In this document: positions 1 to 7,506 of the stretch, in pieces
How the letters are laid out: each line of letters starts with the position of its first letter
Numbering within the stretch: position 1 is the first letter of the stretch
From: DATNPX01 sp036702975
GTDB lineage: Bacteria > Cyanobacteriota > Vampirovibrionia > Obscuribacterales > Obscuribacteraceae
Reading direction: 5' to 3'
NCBI GenBank assembly: GCA_036702975.1
Contig: DATNPX010000044.1
Coordinates: 23,774 to 87,773, forward strand
Length of the DNA: 64,000 nt
Notes under the pieces: model-generated
Seen by the model: only the letters and a program-made list of their open reading frames with translations
The model's database searches: none
What the model was told of the DNA's origin: nothing
Made by a program: the position numbers and the translations under genes

Positions 1-505
1 TCAAACCGGGACAGTTATTGACTAAAGGCACGACAAAGAGTGGTTTGACCGGTAGTTGTGTCACGACCTGGACCGTCGCCACGTTCAAAGCCGTGTTCAC
101 TGGCTGCGTCGTCCGAGAAGGCGCCGTAGTAGCAGCTCCAGAGACATTGCTGCTTCCGTCTACTGAGAAATTTGAGACATAGGGATTGTTAGAGGCATCA
201 ACGAAGGTCACTTGTTCTTGGGCGATAGCGCCGGTTGCTTGGGCAAGCCCGCAAAGCAACGTTTTTCGCCATGCCATATCAGCTATCTGAACTCCTAGTT
301 TTATTTGCGTTGCATCGGTTGGATCTTTGACGGCTACTTCACGAGTCGTCTGGTGATTGAGCATCCAACCTGCCGCATAGGACATCATCAGATAGAGCAT
401 ATCCATCATCGGTATCAAAATTACGATGATTAAAATGAACAGTGCTGGACCGAGTTCCGCGATCCCTGTACCACCCTTGCAATTTCGCTTTGACTTCTGC
501 CGCAT
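1..505 (-). CDS. TadE-like pilus/secretion protein (3' end beyond window)
   Basis: The reading frame is open from an ATG at 505 to the left edge, giving 168 codons with no stop, so the C-terminus is missing. Residues 14-20 read GIAELGP and are followed by a strongly hydrophobic stretch to about residue 50. A small N-terminal segment with a Glu before a single membrane helix is the hallmark of TadE/TadG-type pseudopilins, which act in tight-adherence pili or type II-like secretion. An AGGTGG ribosome site eight bases upstream supports this ATG over the in-frame GTG at 517. The rest is Ser/Thr/Val-rich and presumably extracytoplasmic. The family call rests on the N-terminal signature only. Confidence 0.6.
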   Translation of the reverse strand, partial: MRQKSKRNCKGGTGIAELGPALFILIIVILIPMMDMLYLMMSYAAGWMLNHQTTREVAVKDPTDATQIKLGVQIADMAWRKTLLCGLAQATGAIAQEQVTFVDASNNPYVSNFSVDGSSNVSGAATTAPSRTTQPVNTALNVATVQVVTQLPVKPLFVVPLVNNCPGL

Positions 506-745
506 CGTTGAAGCCACCTGATTTAGCTTTCTAGCCTTCCAAACAAACCGAAGATCCCTGGTTGTTCATTCACCCTTGAGTTTCTCGACCTGAGGTCTCC
601 TCGCCTAAAACCAAGGGAAGATGAAGATGCCTTCATTATACCCGTCGCAGGTAACTCTAAGCTGGTTCATAATTGGCACCTGTCGATATTTTGGACAATT
701 AGCCACTAAAAATTATCACCCATGATAAAACCTAAAAGAATCGTC

Positions 746-751
746 TAATAT
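746..751 (+). promoter_or_regulatory. possible -10 box (TAATAT)
   Basis: A TAATAT hexamer lies about 30 bases upstream of the TPR gene in the 275-base spacer between divergent genes. I see no convincing -35 element, so this is a weak call. Nothing else is recognisable in the spacer. Confidence 0.2.
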
Positions 752-780
752 TCTCTCGTTGACCATGCTCTCTGGTCGTC

Positions 781-2085
781 ATGTCTGTCGCCTCAAGTAA
801 ACAAAGCATGTATGAAAAGATGACACAAACGTCTATTAAGCAAAGCCTCCAGCACTTAGTCCTAACAGCTGCACTTCTCTGCCAGCCCGCCACATGCCTT
901 GCCGTTCAGACGTCGGATAATTTCATTGAGGACGCCTATAAGCAGTTAAACAGCTCCACCCATCCAACCGAGAGTCTGATGAACGATTTGGCGCTAGTCG
1001 TTCAGAAAGATCCGCATAACTATCAGGCGCACTTCTTTCTCGGCACGTGCTATTTCCGCTTAGGTTTACCAGATCAAGCGACGGCCGAATTTCGACTGGC
1101 AGCGCAATATGGACCCAATGATCCGGCACCGCTGATTAGATTGATTCATCAAGCCGTGGAAAACGGTCAGACTGAACTTGCTCGAGAGGTTGCCAGTGTC
1201 GGAATTGGACGCTTTCCGTCAAATCCTGAATTGAGCTTTTGGGAAGCAAACTTCGTATTGCTCAAAGAGAACAAGCTAAAAGAAGCGGACAAACTATTCA
1301 GCCAAGCAAGCCAATCTAAAACTCCAATTCCAAACTTAGATATAAGCATCGCCACCTTACGTCTAGCCCAAGGGCGGCTGGACGACGCATATTATCTAGC
1401 GCGAAGGCAGCTTGCACTAACTCCCGACGCAGCGGGAGCATTCTTGCTCATAGGTGACATTCACTACCGCAGGAAAGAGTTCCTGGCAGCCTATCCATGG
1501 CTTCAACGCGCTTATGGCAGGATTATATTTTCGCCGAATCTCGCTCGCAAATATATGCAAGTGGCCTATTGGACGGGACACTACGAACAGGCCCTCGAGC
1601 CTGCAATCGTACAGATGGCTCTGTCTTCTTCAAAAGAGTTCGACGATACCAACTGCACAGACATTTTCGTTGCAGCGGCAAAACACGTACCAAAAGAGAG
1701 AGTCTCTGAAATTGTCAAAACATCCAGTCTTACTTTAGACCAAAATGCTCGCTATCTGCAGGACCCTTCTTTCCATCGCGGGCTTGGAGAATGCCTCTCT
1801 AAGCTGGGGATGCACGACCTTGCCCAATCAGAATTTCAACGTTGCCTGAAGAGGAACCCGGGCGACGGACTTGCCAACTTCTTATTAGCGAGAGAACTGG
1901 AGCTCTATCGCGGCGACTACGACCAAGCTCTCCACTATTACAATGCCGCTAAACTCGTCGGTGCACCAGTAAACAACATTGACTTATATATTGCGCATCT
2001 GCAATCGAGACTAGAAAGTAGACACGAAGACCTGGCATGGCAGCTAAAAGATTGGCTGCACAAAACGTTTTCCGGCACAGACTAA
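781..2085 (+). CDS. secreted TPR-repeat protein
   Basis: The 434-residue product has an N-terminal hydrophobic stretch ending in an Ala-x-x-Cys-Leu-Ala-like cleavage region near residue 40. Helical repeats of TPR type run through the rest, for example YQAHFFLGTCYFRLGLPDQA near 80-100 and a last set near 355-420. TPR arrays serve as protein-protein scaffolds, and this one would act in the periplasm or at the outer membrane. The start is uncertain because no ribosome site precedes the first ATG; Met10 and Met14 are alternatives that give a more standard signal peptide. No enzymatic domain is visible. Two other secreted TPR proteins occur in the window, at 36.7 and 54.7 kb. Confidence 0.75.
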   Translation: MSVASSKQSMYEKMTQTSIKQSLQHLVLTAALLCQPATCLAVQTSDNFIEDAYKQLNSSTHPTESLMNDLALVVQKDPHNYQAHFFLGTCYFRLGLPDQATAEFRLAAQYGPNDPAPLIRLIHQAVENGQTELAREVASVGIGRFPSNPELSFWEANFVLLKENKLKEADKLFSQASQSKTPIPNLDISIATLRLAQGRLDDAYYLARRQLALTPDAAGAFLLIGDIHYRRKEFLAAYPWLQRAYGRIIFSPNLARKYMQVAYWTGHYEQALEPAIVQMALSSSKEFDDTNCTDIFVAAAKHVPKERVSEIVKTSSLTLDQNARYLQDPSFHRGLGECLSKLGMHDLAQSEFQRCLKRNPGDGLANFLLARELELYRGDYDQALHYYNAAKLVGAPVNNIDLYIAHLQSRLESRHEDLAWQLKDWLHKTFSGTD

Positions 2086-2099
2086 AGCTAAACCCCGGT

Positions 2100-2564
2100 T
2101 CAACCGCTCGTCTGCAACGTGTTGTAATCGACCGAATGCAACACGAGCTGATTAAGTTGGTCGTTCACTTTTTCGATCTGAGCCTCTGGAACAGACTCTT
2201 TCAAGCGGGCATAGAAGGAGCGCGAAAAATCGATATGCTGTCTTATAACCTTGAGCAGTTTGGCTAACTGTTCATCATACTGCGGTTCATTAACGTGAAT
2301 CATGACAAGCTGTCCGATCTCTTCTTCGACTTTGGCTCTGTCAGTTTGGCATTCGGTCAAAAACGGATCGATTTTTTCATTTTTATCTATGTTGGCAAGC
2401 AAGAGATTTTCCTGCTTTTTCAGGTGGGCCATGATGGAATCGCAAATAACCTTGACCTTATCGAAGACAAGTTCCGTACTATAGTGCTGGTAGTTCTTCA
2501 CCACATCATCCAACTTCTTTTCGATATCATGAGTTTCATCGTCAAAATAACTGAAAATGTCCAT
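2100..2564 (-). CDS. hemerythrin-like HHE domain protein
   Basis: The 154-residue, wholly helical product carries spaced His/Glu residues of the hemerythrin pattern: His12, His27, HLKKQE at 47-52, then a His in VMIHVNE, and RQH followed by LKESVP near the end of the domain. Such four-helix bundles hold a di-iron (or other metal) centre and serve in O2, NO or iron sensing or storage. The ATG at 2564 has GAGG eight bases upstream and is preferred to the in-frame GTG at 2570. The gene is convergent with the TPR gene, 14 bases apart. Ligand assignment is by eye, and a related non-metal helical bundle is possible. Confidence 0.6.
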   Translation of the reverse strand: MDIFSYFDDETHDIEKKLDDVVKNYQHYSTELVFDKVKVICDSIMAHLKKQENLLLANIDKNEKIDPFLTECQTDRAKVEEEIGQLVMIHVNEPQYDEQLAKLLKVIRQHIDFSRSFYARLKESVPEAQIEKVNDQLNQLVLHSVDYNTLQTSG

Positions 2565-2691
2565 AATCACCGCCTCGTTTTGTTTTCAGGAGTAGCGACG
2601 AAATAATCAGCACTATGTTGCAAATTCTCATGCTCAAGCTAATATCACAGACGCGAAGACGTCGTATTCAGGCGACTTCAGCCATGGTGCT

Positions 2692-4365
2692 ATGGCCGTG
2701 AGGAAAGCACCAACAATTATCGCCCTGCAGCTCTTCCTCTTGCTGGCAGCGATCGACCAAACAGTTATAACTACGGCAATGCCGCGCATCATCGCCGAGC
2801 TTGGAGGTTTTGACCGTTACTCATGGGCGACAACGGGCTATCTGTTTAGTTCAACTATTGCAGTGCCAGTGGCTGGGCGGCTGTCAGATATCTACGGCCG
2901 AAAAAGTAGTCTGTTAGTGGCAGTGCTTGTGTTCGTTGTTGCGTCGCTGGCCTGCGGTTCTGCAGTTAATCTACCGGGCCTTCCAATAGACGGAATGACA
3001 CAACTAATCGTCTATCGGATACTGCAAGGTATCGGTGGTGGTGCCCTCGTCAGTTTGGCGTTCAGTGTCGTCGCCGATATGTTCAGCCCAGCAGAGCGAG
3101 GTCGTTACCAAGGCTACTTCGCTGCAGTATTTGCTTTTGCTTCGATTGTCGGTCCAACACTGGGTGGTTATGTCGCAGATGTTTTCAGCTGGCGATGGCT
3201 CTTTTTTGTCAATCTACCAATAGGGCTGATCGGAACTGCCACCTTTATTAGATCGTTTCAACTGCCTCAGCCCCAGGCTCAACCTCAACAAACGCCAGAA
3301 GAAGAAGAAGAAGAAGAAGAAGCGGCGAGCAGCATCGACGAAAATCTCAGCGGTACCGACTCAAACAACTTTGATAGCATAGATTGGCAGGGACTTGTCC
3401 TCTTTTGTTTTTCCAGCCTGGCACTTTTAGTTGCACTCAGTCTACCGCTTAAGGGGCGAATGTGGATAAACGCAGCTTCTACTTTTCTGTTCGTTTTGCT
3501 TATCTGGTTGTTCATAAAGGTTGAAAAAACAGCCCGTTCACCATTCTTGCCGATTCAACAAATCAGTTCGAAGATTGTCTTCATATCGATAATTTCGCTA
3601 GCGATATACGGCGTTGGCATGTTCGGTGCAAGCCTGCTTGTTCCTCTGTACATGCAAAGTGTACGCGGTCTGTCGGTCTCTCGGTCAGGACTTATGCTAA
3701 GCCCACTGATACTGACCGTGGCTCTTTCTAGCATCCTTGGTGGTCAATGGATGTCGCGCACAGGCAAGTACAAAGTCATAGTTCTAACAGGACTTCTTCT
3801 TATGAGCACAGGAGTACTGGTCCTCTCTTCATTTAGTGCTACAACCTCGCTTGCAGCGGTCATCGGCTGCATGGTTGTAGCAGCCATAGGCATAGGCTTG
3901 CTGCTTCCCGTATACACTGTAGTAATCCAGAATGCCGTTTCGGACGATATGATCGGCACCGTAACCGGTTTGTCGCAGTTTTCACGCTCGATGGGCGGCA
4001 CGCTTGGGGTGGCTTGCCTCGGCTCACTTCTAATTTTCTTTTATAGCGGAAATCTAAACGACAAACAGTCTCTCAAGAATCTGCCACCATCGGCAATGAC
4101 GCTTTTAAAGAATCCGATCGAGCCGAGCAAGCTAAAACCAGCAATTGAAGCCGCGCTTCTGCCAACGAAGTCCGGGCTTCATGCAGACTCGGTAATCGAA
4201 GAGGTAGTCGACTCACTTTACTCATCAATGAAGATTATTTACCGCATTTACGGCGCCATGCTTATATTTGCGGTCTTACTTAATCTCTTATTGGAAGAAT
4301 TACCGCTTCGCTCGACAAAGTCGGAGACTTCTCCAGAAACGCTCGTACCGAGTCAAACGAATTGA
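2692..4365 (+). CDS. MFS multidrug exporter, DHA2/14-TM type (EmrB/QacA-like)
   Basis: The 557-residue polytopic inner-membrane protein has a perfect MFS motif A (GRLSDIYGRK, about residue 63), an early DQTVITTAMPRI stretch typical of drug:H+ antiporters of the DHA2 group, and a motif C-like GPTLGGYVAD near 155. The length and number of hydrophobic segments fit 14 helices. It probably exports drugs or metabolites using the proton gradient. A loop near 200-215 contains eight consecutive Glu residues encoded by a pure GAA tract. The 3' end overlaps the convergent receiver-Hpt gene by 86 bases. Substrate is unknown. Confidence 0.85.
   Translation: MAVRKAPTIIALQLFLLLAAIDQTVITTAMPRIIAELGGFDRYSWATTGYLFSSTIAVPVAGRLSDIYGRKSSLLVAVLVFVVASLACGSAVNLPGLPIDGMTQLIVYRILQGIGGGALVSLAFSVVADMFSPAERGRYQGYFAAVFAFASIVGPTLGGYVADVFSWRWLFFVNLPIGLIGTATFIRSFQLPQPQAQPQQTPEEEEEEEEAASSIDENLSGTDSNNFDSIDWQGLVLFCFSSLALLVALSLPLKGRMWINAASTFLFVLLIWLFIKVEKTARSPFLPIQQISSKIVFISIISLAIYGVGMFGASLLVPLYMQSVRGLSVSRSGLMLSPLILTVALSSILGGQWMSRTGKYKVIVLTGLLLMSTGVLVLSSFSATTSLAAVIGCMVVAAIGIGLLLPVYTVVIQNAVSDDMIGTVTGLSQFSRSMGGTLGVACLGSLLIFFYSGNLNDKQSLKNLPPSAMTLLKNPIEPSKLKPAIEAALLPTKSGLHADSVIEEVVDSLYSSMKIIYRIYGAMLIFAVLLNLLLEELPLRSTKSETSPETLVPSQTN
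3298..3321 (+). repeat. (GAA)8 trinucleotide tract
   Basis: Eight uninterrupted GAA codons inside the MFS gene encode a poly-Glu run in a predicted cytoplasmic loop. Tract length could vary by slippage without shifting the frame. Confidence 0.9.
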
Positions 4366-5125
4366 TGAGTGCTTCAGTAGTGTCCTTCGCTTCCTTCCAA
4401 TCTCTCAATCCGGCAGCTCGCTCCAGGTAGAGAGCCAGCTTAGCCATCTGCTTGGCACCAACCGAGGCACTGGAACCTTTCAGTTCATGAGCATAACGAG
4501 CGAGCGATTCGTGGTCATGCTCAGAGATCGATTGCTTGATTGAAAGAATGTAGTTGCTCGTACTCTCAATGAATGTTTTGAGAACATCGTTCAAATCTTC
4601 GCCATAGTAATCACGAAGCTCTGTTAGATTGACCGGATCATATTCGCTTTCAGATTGCAAACCGGACGGTTGAGCATATTTTCTCGCCAACTCCTGGTTA
4701 CGCAGCACGAACTCCTTCTGCAACCAATGATTCAACTTAATGTTCAGGACGTACCGGTCGATTGGTTTAGAAATATAGTCATCCATGCCTACAGCAATAC
4801 ATCGCTCCTGGTCACCAACCATGGCAAGAGCTGTTACAGCAATAATTGGCGTGTATCTGTTCTGTAAGGCTTCGTATCGCCTTATAGCTTTGGTAGCCTC
4901 GAAGCCGTCCATTTCAGGCATCTGACAGTCCATCAGGATCACATCATAAGTGTCTTTCTGCACCGACTGCAAAGCGAGCAGACCATTTTCTGCAACGACA
5001 ACATCTAGTCCGAACTGCTGTAACAACAAGACAGCCACTTTCTGATTGACGATATTATCCTCGACCAAAAGAACTCTCTTCTTTTCTTCGTTCGGTCTTG
5101 TTTCGTTAGTTTTTATTTCGTTCAT
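4280..5125 (-). CDS. response regulator receiver fused to Hpt domain
   Basis: The 281-residue protein has a CheY-type receiver (about 17-140) with the acid pair Glu22/Asp23, phospho-acceptor Asp66 in MDCQMPEMDG and a SKP lysine. A C-terminal histidine phosphotransfer domain carries HELKGSSASVGA, with the phospho-His near 213. It would take phosphate from a kinase and pass it on, not bind DNA itself. A GGAGGG ribosome site precedes the ATG. It is the last gene of a four-gene same-strand cluster (kinase, receiver, receiver, receiver-Hpt). Its 3' end overlaps the convergent MFS gene. Confidence 0.9.
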   Translation of the reverse strand: MNEIKTNETRPNEEKKRVLLVEDNIVNQKVAVLLLQQFGLDVVVAENGLLALQSVQKDTYDVILMDCQMPEMDGFEATKAIRRYEALQNRYTPIIAVTALAMVGDQERCIAVGMDDYISKPIDRYVLNIKLNHWLQKEFVLRNQELARKYAQPSGLQSESEYDPVNLTELRDYYGEDLNDVLKTFIESTSNYILSIKQSISEHDHESLARYAHELKGSSASVGAKQMAKLALYLERAAGLRDWKEAKDTTEALINSFDSVRAFLEKSPTLSSEAVILPIRD

Positions 5126-5216
5126 CCGCCCTCCACCAGGTGTGTCGGGTTACGTGCTGTCGATGCCCGGTTTTGAATTGATTGACTCACCAGGCGGTTG
5201 TCTTGTTGCCGCAGTT

Positions 5217-5618
5217 TTAAGTAGAAGCGGGTTGCGGCTCGTCAACCCACTTTTCTACAACCTTTTTCAAGGTTGCAATATTCATCGGTTTTGCTACGTA
5301 GTCGTCCATTCCTGCGGCTAAACAGTCGGCCCGTGAACAATGACCGGTTAGGGCAACTATAGTTTCGTGGTTGCCCGTCTCCTTTTCTCGCTCACGAAGA
5401 CGTTTGGTCGCCTCTAGACCATCCATTACTGGCATCTGAATATCCATAAACACCATGCGGTAGCGCGTATTGGCAATCTTATCGAGCGCTTCCTGCCCAT
5501 CGTTGGCAGTATCGGAAGCGACACCTAACTTCGTTAGTTGTGCAGTCAGCAACTTCCGCATCGTAGCGTTGTCGTCTACTACCAACACAACCTTGTGATT
5601 ACCGAAAATCTCGCTCAC
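5217..5618 (-). CDS. single-domain response regulator (CheY-like)
   Basis: This 133-residue protein is a receiver only. Asp15/Asp16 form the acid pocket, Asp59 in MDIQMPVMDG is the acceptor, and Thr91 and Lys110 (AKP) complete the active site. No output domain follows. Translation starts at a GTG with AAGG about ten bases upstream. It lies between the other receiver genes, with spacers of about 90-120 bases, and is presumably phosphorylated by the neighbouring kinase or feeds the Hpt protein. Confidence 0.9.
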   Translation of the reverse strand: MSEIFGNHKVVLVVDDNATMRKLLTAQLTKLGVASDTANDGQEALDKIANTRYRMVFMDIQMPVMDGLEATKRLREREKETGNHETIVALTGHCSRADCLAAGMDDYVAKPMNIATLKKVVEKWVDEPQPAST

Positions 5619-5739
5619 ACAGCACCTTGCAACTCTCTCCAGACTTTAGATTATCATAGGCTGAACCCTGCACCAATAACCGAAAAAGGTAACAACCAGA
5701 CCTGCTGACAGAGTTAAAAATTTGGTGCGCCATTCTCAA

Positions 5740-6132
5740 TCAAGCTGATACTGCCGGCTGAGACGCCCACCTATCAAGCAGTTCTCTCAAATGTGCTAAA
5801 AGAACAGGTTTGAAAATAAAGTCATCCATGCCCGCTTTGATACATTGCTCACGGTCAGGATTGGCAGTCATCGCCACAATCGGTACGCGTCGGTGTTGCT
5901 TTGCTGATTCGAGGCGCCGTATGGCGGTTGTCGCCTCTAAACCGTTCATCCTCGGCATTTGCACATCCATCAAAATCAGACAATATGGATGCTCTTTCGA
6001 TCGCTCAACGGCTTCGTATCCATCCCCTACCGAATGCCCAATAAATCCAAGTCTTGACAGTTGTTTGGTTGCTAACAGACGCAGCGTGTCGTCATCCTCG
6101 ACGACTAGTACGTATTTCTGAGCCTCTGCCAT
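5740..6132 (-). CDS. single-domain response regulator (CheY-like)
   Basis: This 130-residue receiver has Asp13/Asp14, acceptor Asp56 in MDVQMPRMNG, Thr89 and Lys108 (FKP), so all catalytic positions are intact. It resembles the next downstream receiver closely, and the two probably arose by duplication. It lies 43 bases after the histidine kinase stop and is probably co-transcribed with it. It has no effector domain, so the output must be protein-protein contact or phosphotransfer. Confidence 0.9.
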   Translation of the reverse strand: MAEAQKYVLVVEDDDTLRLLATKQLSRLGFIGHSVGDGYEAVERSKEHPYCLILMDVQMPRMNGLEATTAIRRLESAKQHRRVPIVAMTANPDREQCIKAGMDDFIFKPVLLAHLRELLDRWASQPAVSA

Positions 6133-6175
6133 GACAACTGTCCTTCACTTACTGTATCTGCTTTGTCGCACACGC

Positions 6176-7306
6176 CTACTTTTTAGTTTCCAACGGCACA
6201 ACGAAGTCAAACGTTGTTCCTTGGCCAGGTTTGCTTTTGACAGAGATCGATCCGGACATCAGTTTCGCCAGCCTCGTACAAATGGAGAGACCAAGGCCGA
6301 CACCGCCGTAACGCCTTGTATTGCTTCCATCAACTTGCGAAAAAGGAACAAAGATTCGCTCCTGCTCACTGGATGAAAGCCCAATTCCTGTATCTTTAAC
6401 ACGGAATCGCAGCACGACCATGTTCTCGATGAATTTGTCGACTCGCGCAGAAATACGCACGTATCCCTTTCCACTAAACTTGACGGCGTTGTCCACAAGA
6501 CAAGACAGTACCTGACGAATTCGAATATCGTCACCAATGAGTTGTTCCGGAACGGATGGAGCAACGCTTACTTTAAATCTCAATCCTTTCTTAGTGGCAA
6601 GGTCGGCATACTTTTCTTCAATTGGGCGCAACATTGAAGAAAGGGAGAACGGCTGTCGTTCTAGGAGCAATTTTCCAGCTTGCAATCGAGAAAAATCCAG
6701 CAGGCTGTTGACGACATCTACAAGTCCGGCGGCTGAATAATAGATGTAATTGACTAACTCTTTGTGGTCGCTTGCGAGTGGCATCTCTCTCAAAAGTTCG
6801 GCCATTCCGAGAACACCACTCATAGGTGTTCTCAATTCATGACTGACATTGGCCATAAATTGGGCTTTCAAGTCCATCGCCATCACGGCTTCAGCCTGAG
6901 CGGTACGCAATTCCTGTGCTTGCTCGGTGACTCGCTTCAATAGTAAGGCGTTTTCAATCTTCATTTGCTCAAGCTGCGTCATGACATCACAGACAGTGAC
7001 TGCGGCGAGACCGTTAGTCGGTGAAGCGGCGAAAACAGCCACTTCCCCATCCACCGGCGAACGGGTTTCGTACTCTTGCGAAGCATAAACCGGGTTGACT
7101 ATATTGCTAACCTTAGTGATTTTGCTTACGGCGGCAGAATTCTCTGCACTAGCTGTTGTAATTTTCCGAGTTCGAGTTTGAGGTGAATGTTTAGTCATTG
7201 CACCAATTTCCAATTTGTGTAGTGGCGGAGCGAGAGTTATGGTTAGGGGTTGATGTTGGAGACCCAACGGATGGTGGGACGAGCTTGCCTTTGCCTGGGT
7301 TCCCAT
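6176..7306 (-). CDS. soluble sensor histidine kinase
   Basis: The 376-residue kinase has a coiled-coil-like segment (about 105-150), then HisKA with phospho-His156 in NVSHELRTPMSG. The HATPase domain shows the N box DNAVKFSG, G1 box DTGIGL, F box IFVPFSQVD and G2 box GGVGLGLSI. There is no membrane segment and no recognisable sensor domain; the first 100 residues are low in structure. It heads the cluster with two receivers and a receiver-Hpt protein. The architecture resembles the kinase core of hybrid phosphorelay kinases with the receivers split off as separate genes. Met37 is a possible alternative start. Confidence 0.9.
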   Translation of the reverse strand: MGTQAKASSSHHPLGLQHQPLTITLAPPLHKLEIGAMTKHSPQTRTRKITTASAENSAAVSKITKVSNIVNPVYASQEYETRSPVDGEVAVFAASPTNGLAAVTVCDVMTQLEQMKIENALLLKRVTEQAQELRTAQAEAVMAMDLKAQFMANVSHELRTPMSGVLGMAELLREMPLASDHKELVNYIYYSAAGLVDVVNSLLDFSRLQAGKLLLERQPFSLSSMLRPIEEKYADLATKKGLRFKVSVAPSVPEQLIGDDIRIRQVLSCLVDNAVKFSGKGYVRISARVDKFIENMVVLRFRVKDTGIGLSSSEQERIFVPFSQVDGSNTRRYGGVGLGLSICTRLAKLMSGSISVKSKPGQGTTFDFVVPLETKK

Positions 7307-7506
7307 TTTTTAACCAGAAAGTCAGTTTCCTGAAATTGATTTGCTCACCCTAGCCTGGCTATTTGCAGGATTTTGCTATTGACTAGGCAATTTTCACTTC
7401 ATGAAGTGTGTAGAGGATGATCCTGGGGAACCCCATGGGATTAACATAGTCTTCTAGTTCAGTCGAGCAAGCTGCGCGACGCCATATTTGCCGACGAGGG
7501 CCAACC

